Source: Vampirovibrionales bacterium
Lineage (GTDB): Bacteria > Cyanobacteriota > Vampirovibrionia > Vampirovibrionales > Vampirovibrionaceae
Direction: 5' to 3'
DNA length: 64,000 nucleotides
Assembly (NCBI GenBank): GCA_029262635.1
Contig: JAJCZA010000018.1
Coordinates: 47,527-111,526, forward strand
Part shown: positions 25,670-34,037 of the stretch, in pieces
How the letters are laid out: the number at the start of each line of letters is the position of its first letter
Position numbering within the stretch: the first letter of the stretch is position 1
Made by a program: the position numbers and the translations under genes
Notes under the pieces: generated by a model
Database searches by the model: none
What the model was told of the DNA's origin: nothing
What the model saw: the letters and a program-made list of their open reading frames with translations, nothing else

Positions 25670-26734
25670 ATGGAAGTAAGTGCAAAAAACGATCCTCTAC
25701 TGGTTAGAGCTTGTCGGCATGAAGTTTTGGAGCGACCCCCTGTTTGGTTTATGCGGCAAGCTGGTCGATACATGCCAGAATATCGGGCGTTACGGCAAAA
25801 ATATTCATTTCTGGAAAGCTGTAAAAACGTGGATATAGCTACTGAAATTTCGTTGCAGCCTTACCATGCATTCGGTATGGATGCGGTAATTATGTTTTGC
25901 GATATTTTGATTCCACCGGAAGCTATGGGCATGAAACTGGATTTTGGCGATAAAGGTCCTTGCTTTGAATCCGCCATACGAACCCGCGCCGATGTGGAAG
26001 CACTATCCATTCCCGATCCTATGGATGATATGGGTTTTGTGATGAATTTGCTCTCTAACTTGCGTCGAGAGTTAGCAAACGACCCGGATACGGCATTAAT
26101 CGGTTTTGCCGGGTGTCCGTGGACGTTGGCATCGTACATGATTGAAGGCGGAGTATCTAAAAACTTTGCTCATCTGCGACGCATGATGTATGACGATCCC
26201 GATTTATTACACTTGTTGCTCGATAAACTCACTCAGACCGTTACGGCGTACCTGAATGCCCAAATTGAAGCAGGTGCTCAGGTGGTTCAGTTGTTTGATA
26301 CGTGGGGCGGAATTTTGGATAGGGCCGGTTATCAGGAATTTATTCAGCCTTACCACCGAAAAATTATGAAGGGCCTAAATCGGTCGCAGACACCCGTGAT
26401 TTTGTATGTCAACGGATCGGCTCATTTGCTTGAACTCATGGCCGAGGTTCAGCCAGACGTGATTAGTGTGGACTGGCTCACAACACTAGAGGAAGCACGT
26501 CAACGAGTGGGTAATGAAATGGTATTACAAGGAAATCTGGATCCCATCGCCTTACTGACCCGCCCGGATGTGTTAGAACCCATGGTGCGGGATATGATCA
26601 CTCAGGGCGGTCACCAGAATTATATTTTTAATGTCGGTCATGGGCTGATTCCCTCAACTCCGGTCGAGAATGTTCGCTTAGCAGTGGATACAGTGAAGAG
26701 CTGGAACCGACAACTGGCAACAGTAGGGAACTAA
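25670..26734 (+). CDS. hemE: Uroporphyrinogen decarboxylase HemE
   Basis: HemE removes four carboxyl groups from uroporphyrinogen III to give coproporphyrinogen III. Signature segments are RPPVWFMRQAGRYMPEYR near the N-terminus and GFAGCPWTLASYMIEGG in the middle. QLFDTWGGIL and VNGSAHLLELMAEVQPDVISVDWLT follow. The 354-residue length is exact for the family. It opens a four-gene heme run whose members catalyse consecutive or neighbouring steps. Confidence 0.97.
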   Translation: MEVSAKNDPLLVRACRHEVLERPPVWFMRQAGRYMPEYRALRQKYSFLESCKNVDIATEISLQPYHAFGMDAVIMFCDILIPPEAMGMKLDFGDKGPCFESAIRTRADVEALSIPDPMDDMGFVMNLLSNLRRELANDPDTALIGFAGCPWTLASYMIEGGVSKNFAHLRRMMYDDPDLLHLLLDKLTQTVTAYLNAQIEAGAQVVQLFDTWGGILDRAGYQEFIQPYHRKIMKGLNRSQTPVILYVNGSAHLLELMAEVQPDVISVDWLTTLEEARQRVGNEMVLQGNLDPIALLTRPDVLEPMVRDMITQGGHQNYIFNVGHGLIPSTPVENVRLAVDTVKSWNRQLATVGN

Positions 26735-26738
26735 ATGA

Positions 26739-28169
26739 ATGACGATGGGAAGTACAAAACAACAGATCTTGCAATCGTATCAGGATTTAGCGGGGCTCTC
26801 GGAGGCCTTGCTTCAAAAGTACAATACGGCCGGGCCTCGTTATACCAGTTATCCCACGGCGCCATCATGGACGGATGAATTTGATGCCACGACCTATGAA
26901 CAAGCGTTGAAAGCGACAAACGCTCCCGGTGCGGTGGAACAAAATCTGCCCTTATCTCTTTATGTGCATTTGCCTTTTTGCGAACACCGATGCCATTTTT
27001 GCGGTTGCAATGTTGTGATTACTCCACATCGAGAACAGGCAGAAAAATATTTGAGCTACCTGTTTCAAGAGATTGATCGTGTGGCTGAACTAACCGCTGA
27101 CTCTCGAGAGGTGGTTCAGTTCCATTGGGGCGGAGGAACGCCGACGTACCTTTCACCCAAGCAAATTGAACGCCTGTTTCTTTATCAGCAGGAGCGATTC
27201 AATCTGCGTCCAGATGCGGAAATTGCGATTGAAGTGGATCCCCGGGTGACGACGAAGGAACAATTGACTGTTTTGAGGGAGCTTGGGTTTAACCGAATCA
27301 GTATGGGTGTTCAGGACTTTCATGCTGAAACTCAGCAGGCCATCAATCGGATTCAGCCCGTGGGCATGACGGAAGCCATGGTGAATTATTGTCGTGAGCT
27401 GGGTTTTTCTGGTATTAATTTTGATCTGATTTATGGTCTGCCCCACCAAACGGAAGAAACCTTTGGACAAACTCTGGACGAGGTAATTCGCATTCAGCCG
27501 GATCGGGTGGCGCTGTATAACTTCGCCTATGTGCCGTGGATTAGTCCTCATCAAAAAAAGATGGATGAAGCCACCCTGCCGGAAGGTTCTGTAAAATTCC
27601 GAATTTTTCGACGAGCCATTGAACGTTTTCTGGATGCAGGGTACGTTTATATTGGCATGGATCACTTTGCCAAACCGACAGATGAATTAACACGTGCACA
27701 ACAAGAAGGCAGTTTGCATCGTAATTTTATGGGTTATACAACCAAAGCCGGGTGCGAGTTATACGGATTTGGGGTGAGTGCTATTAGCGGGTTGGAATCC
27801 TATTACGCACAAAACCACAAAAAATTGTCCACGTATTATGAGGCCGTTGAGGCTGCACAACTGCCAACCATGCGAGGATTTGCCCTTTCTCATGATGATC
27901 GATTGCGGCGCGCCGTGATTAACAGTATTTTATGTCAGGGGCAGGTGGATTTTGAAGCCATTGATCTATCTTTTGGGGTGGCGTGTCGCCATTTATTTGC
28001 CGATGCCCTGGAAACTCTGACCCCTATGGTAGGTGACGGTTTACTCGTTATCAATGAGACGGGTTTTCAGCTGACCCCATTAGGGCGGATTTTTAGCCGA
28101 AACATTGCCATGCCGTTTGACGCCTACTTTAATCAACCATCAAAGCCCCTGTTTTCAAAGACCCTGTAA
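26739..28169 (+). CDS. hemN: Oxygen-independent coproporphyrinogen III dehydrogenase HemN
   Basis: This radical-SAM enzyme converts coproporphyrinogen III to protoporphyrinogen IX. The cluster motif CEHRCHFCGC near residue 82 has the CxxxCxxCxC form specific to true HemN. YTSYPTAPSW near the N-terminus and FHWGGGTPTYLS are also family-typical. The 476-residue length includes the C-terminal HemN domain that HemW proteins lack. It starts four bases after hemE ends. Confidence 0.96.
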   Translation: MTMGSTKQQILQSYQDLAGLSEALLQKYNTAGPRYTSYPTAPSWTDEFDATTYEQALKATNAPGAVEQNLPLSLYVHLPFCEHRCHFCGCNVVITPHREQAEKYLSYLFQEIDRVAELTADSREVVQFHWGGGTPTYLSPKQIERLFLYQQERFNLRPDAEIAIEVDPRVTTKEQLTVLRELGFNRISMGVQDFHAETQQAINRIQPVGMTEAMVNYCRELGFSGINFDLIYGLPHQTEETFGQTLDEVIRIQPDRVALYNFAYVPWISPHQKKMDEATLPEGSVKFRIFRRAIERFLDAGYVYIGMDHFAKPTDELTRAQQEGSLHRNFMGYTTKAGCELYGFGVSAISGLESYYAQNHKKLSTYYEAVEAAQLPTMRGFALSHDDRLRRAVINSILCQGQVDFEAIDLSFGVACRHLFADALETLTPMVGDGLLVINETGFQLTPLGRIFSRNIAMPFDAYFNQPSKPLFSKTL

Positions 28170-28207
28170 ACACTTTGTTAAGTCTTAAAAGGTAAAGGCT
28201 TTTTATT

Positions 28208-29314
28208 ATGACAAATCAGGATTCATCAACTTTAGGGCTCCCAGCCACAAAGCAAGAGAAAATAGGCATTGTTCTGCTTAATATGGGTGGACCGGACTCC
28301 CTTGAAACCGTAGGGCCTTTTCTTTATAACCTGTTTTCGGATCCGGAAATTATTAAACTTCCCATGTCCTTTTTATTTCAAAAAATTTTAGCCTGGATGA
28401 TTGTCAATTCCCGACTCAATGAAGCAGTTCAGAATTATGATAAGCTGGATAGTGAACAGTGGGGCGGTGGCTCACCTCAACTACCCATAACCCGAGATCA
28501 GGGAAAAGCCTTGAAAGAAAAATTAGACGATAAGTATCATATGGATGCCCCTATCTATATTGCTATGCGCTATTGGCACCCTTTTACGAACGAAGCTCTA
28601 GAGAAAATTGAAAATGATGGTATAACCCATTTGATCGCCGTGACCCTTTACCCTCATTTTTCGTATACCACGACAGGCTCTAGTTTGAATGAATTACGAC
28701 GGGGTTTAAAAAAACGGGGGTTAACGAATAAAGTTAAGTTGTCAATTGTTTCAGGCTATTGTAAGAAACCGGCTTATTTGAAAGCGTTGGCGGGGTGTAT
28801 TGAGGAAGGGCTAAACAATAATACGTGGACTTGTGACTTGAAAGACGTGCAGATTTTGTTTAGTGCCCACAGCTTGCCAGTTCAGCATGTGAAGCGGACA
28901 GGTGATCCTTATCCTAAATTGATTCAGGCTTGTGCCCGCTCTGTGATGGAAACTTACTTTCCATCACATGCATGGGATATGGCCTATCAAAGCAAGGTAG
29001 GTAATATGCCTTGGTTGGGGCCTGCGACGGATGGGGTTCTGGCTTATTACGCCGGTGAAAAGCGGGATAATATTTTAATGGTTCCCATTAGTTTTGTATC
29101 CGAACATGTGGAAACGCTGGTTGAAATTGATCTAGATTACATGGGGCAGGCCCGGGATATGGGTATTGAGCATATCGCCCGTGCGCCGGTGATGAATACC
29201 CGGCCGGATTTTATCCAATTATTGGCTGATTGCGTGGCCGAAAAAGTAAAAAGCGATTCCACTCAATGTTTATCCGATTGGGGAGAATGTTCGGTGCCGG
29301 TCCTGAATGGATAA
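28208..29314 (+). CDS. hemH: Ferrochelatase HemH
   Basis: HemH inserts Fe(II) into the porphyrin. The protein starts the conserved domain with IGIVLLNMGGPDSLETVGPFLYNLFSDPEII. It carries LFSAHSLPVQHV with the metal-handling histidine, AYQSKVGNMPWLGPATD, and ISFVSEHVETLVEIDLDY with the conserved HVET. The length of 368 fits. It overlaps the following protoporphyrinogen oxidase gene by eight bases. Confidence 0.96.
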   Translation: MTNQDSSTLGLPATKQEKIGIVLLNMGGPDSLETVGPFLYNLFSDPEIIKLPMSFLFQKILAWMIVNSRLNEAVQNYDKLDSEQWGGGSPQLPITRDQGKALKEKLDDKYHMDAPIYIAMRYWHPFTNEALEKIENDGITHLIAVTLYPHFSYTTTGSSLNELRRGLKKRGLTNKVKLSIVSGYCKKPAYLKALAGCIEEGLNNNTWTCDLKDVQILFSAHSLPVQHVKRTGDPYPKLIQACARSVMETYFPSHAWDMAYQSKVGNMPWLGPATDGVLAYYAGEKRDNILMVPISFVSEHVETLVEIDLDYMGQARDMGIEHIARAPVMNTRPDFIQLLADCVAEKVKSDSTQCLSDWGECSVPVLNG

Positions 29315-30719
29315 CGAAAGACTAAACAGAACAGAACATTATGACGTGGTCATTGTTGGTGCGGGTATCACAGGTCTGACAGCCGCTTATCGATTGAGCA
29401 AAGAAACTGGCTTAAGGGTGGCCTTGGCTGAAAAAACAAACCAAGTGGGTGGAGTCATTCAATCCGCCCAGCAGAGTGGTTACCATCTGGAATTTGCCGC
29501 CAATACGTTTTTACCCTCGGCGACGGCCGTGCTGAAGTTATGTCATGAGCTGAACTTAGAGCCAACGAAGGCTTCCGCACGAGCTAAAAAACGTTATATT
29601 TTTTATCAAGGGCAACTGGTACCTGTTCCTATGGATCCGCTGTCGCTTTTAACAACGTCGCTTCTTTCACCGGCGGGGAAAATAAAGTTATTAATAGAGC
29701 CGTTTTGCCCGCCTGGAATACCCAAAAACGAAACTGTTGCTGAATTCACCCGGCGACGGCTAGGGCAAGAAGTGTTGGATTATCTTATGGGGCCTTTTTT
29801 GTCTGGTGTGTATGCCGGTGATCCTGAAAAATTGAGCCTAAAGGCCGTATTCCCCAAACTGGCTTCATGGGAAGAGTCTTCAGGAGGTTTGCTAAAAGGC
29901 GCTTTTAAGTCTCTTTTAGATAAATCCGGGAACGTTAAAGAACAGCCAAAGAAAAAGAAAAAAGATCGGCGCATGCTTAGCTTTTCTCAAGGCATGGCTG
30001 AGTTACCTCAGGCATTAGCTTCCCAACTACCTGTAGACGTATTGCGTTTAAATTCGGACTTGGTTCAAATTGAAAAGAACAAGCTGAACTATTGTTTGAA
30101 TTTCTCGTCCGGAGCCTGTTGGCAGACCCGTTCTCTTATTTTTACGGCCCCGGCCCATGTGGGCTCAGGTTTGTTTGCTGCGTCGGAACCCAAATTGGCT
30201 CAGGTATTAGGGAAAATACCATATGCTCCGATGGCCATTGTACATCTAGGATTTAATCAATCGGACTTGCCCCATGAGTTAGACGGGTTTGGTTTTCTTG
30301 TTCCTCGAAAATCGGGTGTTCAGACATTAGGCGCGATCTGGTCGAGTTGTCTGTATCCCGATCGAGCGCCTGAAGGAAAAGAGCTGTTTACCTGTTTTTT
30401 GGGCGGGGCGCTGCAAACAGAGGTTTCAACCTGGACAGAAGAAAAAATTAGAGAACAGGTGCTCATGGATATGGGGCAGATGATGGGCTTTCCTGCGTCA
30501 GTTATTCCTGATTTTGCCCACGTTAAATTGTGGCCACAGGCGATTCCTCAATATGAGTTAGAACATCTGGAATACTCTCAGTATTTGCAATCCCACTGCC
30601 CTGAAAATTTAACGTTTGCTGGAAATTTTCGGTCCGGGGTTTCGGTTAATGACTGTGTGCTTCAGGGAGAGTTGGCCGCTCAATCGGTTTTAAAAAAGCA
30701 AGTAAAAGTATCCTTTTAA
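29307..30719 (+). CDS. hemY: Protoporphyrinogen oxidase, HemY type
   Basis: The FAD-binding motif DVVIVGAGITGLTAAYRL opens the protein and a GR-type segment (LTFAGNFRSGVSVNDCVLQGELAAQSVL) closes it. This is the layout of the oxygen-dependent HemY/PPOX flavoenzyme. A lysine-rich insertion (KEQPKKKKKDRR near residue 211) interrupts the middle. With hemE, hemN and hemH it completes uroporphyrinogen III to protoheme. HemY normally uses oxygen, while HemN is oxygen-independent, so the set works best at low but not zero oxygen. Confidence 0.9.
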   Translation: MDNERLNRTEHYDVVIVGAGITGLTAAYRLSKETGLRVALAEKTNQVGGVIQSAQQSGYHLEFAANTFLPSATAVLKLCHELNLEPTKASARAKKRYIFYQGQLVPVPMDPLSLLTTSLLSPAGKIKLLIEPFCPPGIPKNETVAEFTRRRLGQEVLDYLMGPFLSGVYAGDPEKLSLKAVFPKLASWEESSGGLLKGAFKSLLDKSGNVKEQPKKKKKDRRMLSFSQGMAELPQALASQLPVDVLRLNSDLVQIEKNKLNYCLNFSSGACWQTRSLIFTAPAHVGSGLFAASEPKLAQVLGKIPYAPMAIVHLGFNQSDLPHELDGFGFLVPRKSGVQTLGAIWSSCLYPDRAPEGKELFTCFLGGALQTEVSTWTEEKIREQVLMDMGQMMGFPASVIPDFAHVKLWPQAIPQYELEHLEYSQYLQSHCPENLTFAGNFRSGVSVNDCVLQGELAAQSVLKKQVKVSF

Positions 30720-30754
30720 GCCAATAAGTTTTTCTTCCTTTATATACTCTCACT

Positions 30755-32968
30755 CTATTTTCTTCGATCATCAGGATCGTTAGGCTGATCAATATATTCT
30801 GTGGTATCCCACTCGGCAGAAGAAGATTGAGAAGCGGATGCGTAAAGCTTTTCAACCCGTCTTTTCATCTTTTCATTTTGCGTTTTATCTTTAAACTGAA
30901 GGGCTTCGTAGATTTGGGTTTCTTTTTCTTTTCCTCGAATCTGAATAGTACCCAGACTTTTGCAATGAATCCGATCTTTGATCTTTTCATAAGTAATGGC
31001 GGAAATAATAATGGTGGTTTTGTATTGTTTATTGAGTTGCTCTAGTCGGGACGCAATGTTTACAGCATCACCAATAACGGTAAAGTCCATAAAATCTTCA
31101 GAACCTACGTTGCCGATAAGGGCCGATCCTGTATTAATACCAATGCCAATAGAAATAGGGGGTTTGCCAGAATCCGCTTTCCAGTGTTTCATAGCTTCTT
31201 TCATGGCAATAGCGGCAGAAACGGCAAGAAATGTTTGGTCTTGCTTTAATAGAGGGAATCCCCAATAGGCCATAATGGCATCGCCTAGTAGTTTGTTGAT
31301 AGAGCCTTGATAAGTCTGGAGGATCAGGGTATTCATAATACGAAAATATTGGGTCAAAATGTGTTGAACATATTCAGGCTCATGGTTTTCCGAGAATCGG
31401 GTGAAACCTCGAATATCACAAAACATATACGTTAACTCACGTCGTTGACCACCTTGCAAGCTTTGTTTTTCCGGACTTTTTTCAATAGATTGCAAGGTGC
31501 CTGGCGAAACATACTTGGCAAAGGCGTACCGAAGTTGCTGACGCTTATTCTCACCTGAAATATAGCGTTGGGTATAAATAACCACGCTTGACAAAATAAG
31601 CGTCAATGTGGGCCAAGTCCAGTTTAACCAGAGTCCCCATTCCGTGTAGGCAAAAAATGTAAGGTAATGATAAAAAATGCCCAAGCCGATGAGTATGGGT
31701 AGGCCGACACTAACGCGTGTTCGGATTCCCAAAGCAATCGTAAAAATTAATATAAATAGGCAAATGATAGATGTTATAGGAGGTTCCACAACACGCACAA
31801 AATCGTCATGAAGGAAATTATCCAAGGCATTAACCTGAATGTAGATGCCTGGGTAGTCGACACGATAAATGGAGGGATGAATGTCATTGTTTTCCAGTTT
31901 AACGCCGATAAAGGCAATCTGCTGGTTAAAAACATGGGGCTGAAGTGCTGTTTGAGCTTCACTTGGGTAAGCCTTCAAAACGCTCTTAAACCTTTGGCAA
32001 AGAGAGTCTCTAAAAGAAGGCACACACTCAAGAAGTAACTCACTTTTGATAATATCCCAAGCGTCGATTTTAGGATAGAGGGGTCTTTGCTGATCGAGGG
32101 ATGAGTCAAAGTAACCTTTTTTTATGTTTCCATACCATTTAATAATAGGAAGAGCCTGCCCATGAAGTTGAACCGTGTGTGAGTCTGTTTTTAGATATTG
32201 GGTTTCAGAAAACTCAATGGTATTAGAGGCATCCAGAAGAGGGGCAAGACTAAGAGCTGGTAGGTAAGTCACTTGGTTTGCCTCTTTGTCCTCAACACGG
32301 ACGATAGGAGAGATTCGTCGAATGGTCTCACTTTGGTCACGTACCAGGCTTGTCGCAGGATAAAGTCGTACATTGCTTTTCTGGAGCTCTTCGAAAGGTA
32401 GATTAATATTAGAACCTATAACCCATTGTTCTTGCTCATCTGATGAGAGGGTCTGAAGATCAATAGATTTCTCCTGTTGCTGCAGGAACTTTTGAGTCGA
32501 TGGAGATAAAGGGTTATTATTCAAGAGTAAGGCACTGCTCACAGGGTGGGAAGCCGCATTAATCGAATGAGCTAAAAGTCGATCTTTTTCTGGATTTTCT
32601 AAGTCGGATCCCAGTTCAAACGAAAGATCAAGAATGACATGCTTTGGCTTTGCCCGGTTAAGAAATCGGACAATATAGCCATAGAAATCCCGATTATAAG
32701 GGTACTTTCCAAATAATTTTTGAACGGCGGGATTGCTAACCGTCTTTTTCGTCACTTCAATAAGACTGATGCCACTTTGAGTACGGTCTTGAACAAAGGT
32801 TCTTTGGCGTTCTGAGAAATGATTGGCTTCAGTCCGTTCCATAAAATAAAAGAGAGGTGCTTTTCCGTAAGAAATAATAAGAGCGAGCAGAAACACCCCA
32901 ATAAGAGCTAACCCTAATTGTTTTATCATTTCCAGGATAAATTTTTTGGAGGTCGGTTGGAGCATCAA
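30755..32968 (-). CDS. CHASE2-domain class III adenylate cyclase
   Basis: This is an integral membrane signalling enzyme of 737 residues. An N-terminal membrane anchor (about 14-34) precedes an extracytoplasmic CHASE2-type sensor (about 45-390). Three membrane segments follow (about 395-470), then a class III cyclase domain (about 515-690). Metal-binding aspartates are visible in MFCDIRGFTRFSE and in KLLGDAIMAYWGF, whose lysine suits adenine. VIGDAVNIASRLEQLN supplies the rest of the active site. It probably makes cAMP in response to an external cue. It is convergent with hemY, 35 bases apart. Confidence 0.9.
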   Translation of the reverse strand: MMLQPTSKKFILEMIKQLGLALIGVFLLALIISYGKAPLFYFMERTEANHFSERQRTFVQDRTQSGISLIEVTKKTVSNPAVQKLFGKYPYNRDFYGYIVRFLNRAKPKHVILDLSFELGSDLENPEKDRLLAHSINAASHPVSSALLLNNNPLSPSTQKFLQQQEKSIDLQTLSSDEQEQWVIGSNINLPFEELQKSNVRLYPATSLVRDQSETIRRISPIVRVEDKEANQVTYLPALSLAPLLDASNTIEFSETQYLKTDSHTVQLHGQALPIIKWYGNIKKGYFDSSLDQQRPLYPKIDAWDIIKSELLLECVPSFRDSLCQRFKSVLKAYPSEAQTALQPHVFNQQIAFIGVKLENNDIHPSIYRVDYPGIYIQVNALDNFLHDDFVRVVEPPITSIICLFILIFTIALGIRTRVSVGLPILIGLGIFYHYLTFFAYTEWGLWLNWTWPTLTLILSSVVIYTQRYISGENKRQQLRYAFAKYVSPGTLQSIEKSPEKQSLQGGQRRELTYMFCDIRGFTRFSENHEPEYVQHILTQYFRIMNTLILQTYQGSINKLLGDAIMAYWGFPLLKQDQTFLAVSAAIAMKEAMKHWKADSGKPPISIGIGINTGSALIGNVGSEDFMDFTVIGDAVNIASRLEQLNKQYKTTIIISAITYEKIKDRIHCKSLGTIQIRGKEKETQIYEALQFKDKTQNEKMKRRVEKLYASASQSSSAEWDTTEYIDQPNDPDDRRK

Positions 32969-33182
32969 AGGTAAAAACTCTACAAACTTTTAAAAAAGAG
33001 GTTGGCAAATAAATATTGTCCTTATTTATTGTATCAAGCCTCGGCCAGAGAGGTGGAAAAAGATCGACTACGCAATGTAACGGTTTCTTAAATTTCCACC
33101 CTTCATTTATAAATATTCTTCAAGAGAAGGTGAGTTTTGTCGAGTAAATAACCAGAATAGGATTTAGTGGAAGGCTTTTTTA

Positions 33183-34037
33183 ATGATAGTAAGAAGGCAG
33201 GAGCATCTTAAAAGAGACAAGGGACAGTCTCTAGCCGAGTATACTCTACTTATTAGTATCGTTGCGCTTGGGGCTATTGCCGCAATCGTCTTGTTTGGCA
33301 ATGAGCTAAGTTCGACCACCAATGTGATGGCTATGGGTAACGCTAGTACCGGGGGGGTAACAGGAGGTGAAGCTATAAAAACCCCTGCAACCTCAGGGCT
33401 TCCTCTTTACAATGAAACCTACACCGGTGATTTAACTGCGGCTTCAACCACTGATCCAGCTTATGACCCAGCAAGCCCTCAATCTCCTCAAATGGCTTTT
33501 GGTTTGACAGATACCATTTGTGGAACTGAAACAGGAGCGACGCCGGCAGATCGCTGTCAGAAGCTTCAAGGCCTGCCTGTAACTGTGACTAACCCTGATG
33601 GCTCGACTACAACGACTAATCCAGACGGTTCGGCTCTTACGACATACCCCGATGGAACCACCACAGCAACGGCTATTGATGGTTCGGCTCTTACGACATA
33701 CCCCGATGGAACCACCACAACAACAGCGACTGATGGTTCGGCTCTTACGACATACCCTGATGGAACCACCACAACAACAGCGACTGATGGTTCGGCTCTT
33801 ACGACATACCCTGATGGAACTACCACGGAAACGGCCACCGATGGTTCAACTCTCACGACCCATCCCGACGGAACCACGGAAACCGCTTCGTATGACGCAA
33901 GTGGTGTTGGATACACGCTCAAGGTAAATCCTGACGGCTCATCGGTTCGGGTAGAAACCTCGCTGGATCCAACCACGGGTAACCTGATCACGGTAACAAC
34001 TCATACTGATATTAATGGCAACGTCACCGTAAGTTGA
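33183..34037 (+). CDS. Flp-like type IVb pilin with a C-terminal PDGT repeat tail
   Basis: The N-terminus has a short basic leader and a class III (prepilin) cleavage pattern, G14/QSLAEYTLL with glutamate at +5. A hydrophobic helix of about 22 residues follows, as in Flp/TadE-type pilins. Residues 45-148 are low-complexity and Thr/Ala/Gly-rich. Residues 149-237 are five near-identical 18-residue repeats with the core ALTTYPDGTTTTTATDGS. A 47-residue tail closes the protein. Ordinary Flp pilins are about 50-80 residues, so the 284-residue length is exceptional. No pilus assembly genes are nearby. The 3' end overlaps the convergent methyltransferase gene by 14 bases. A GGAAGG site precedes ATG 33183. 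Confidence 0.75.
   Translation: MIVRRQEHLKRDKGQSLAEYTLLISIVALGAIAAIVLFGNELSSTTNVMAMGNASTGGVTGGEAIKTPATSGLPLYNETYTGDLTAASTTDPAYDPASPQSPQMAFGLTDTICGTETGATPADRCQKLQGLPVTVTNPDGSTTTTNPDGSALTTYPDGTTTATAIDGSALTTYPDGTTTTTATDGSALTTYPDGTTTTTATDGSALTTYPDGTTTETATDGSTLTTHPDGTTETASYDASGVGYTLKVNPDGSSVRVETSLDPTTGNLITVTTHTDINGNVTVS
33627..33893 (+). repeat. Tandem 54-bp repeat array encoding PDGT units
   Basis: Units begin at 33627, 33681, 33735, 33789 and 33843, each starting GGTTCGGCTC or a close variant. Units two and three are almost identical in DNA, while the last is diverged. The array stays in frame and encodes the 18-residue protein repeat. Such near-identical units are prone to expansion and contraction. 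Confidence 0.9.

Noticed and set aside
27153..27665. 170-codon frame antisense to hemN
   Set aside because: It lies wholly inside a well-conserved gene and shows no family features.
33566..33991. Long minus-strand reading frame opposite the pilin repeats
   Set aside because: It is an antisense image of the repeat array, has no ribosome-binding site and translates to a valine-rich artefact.
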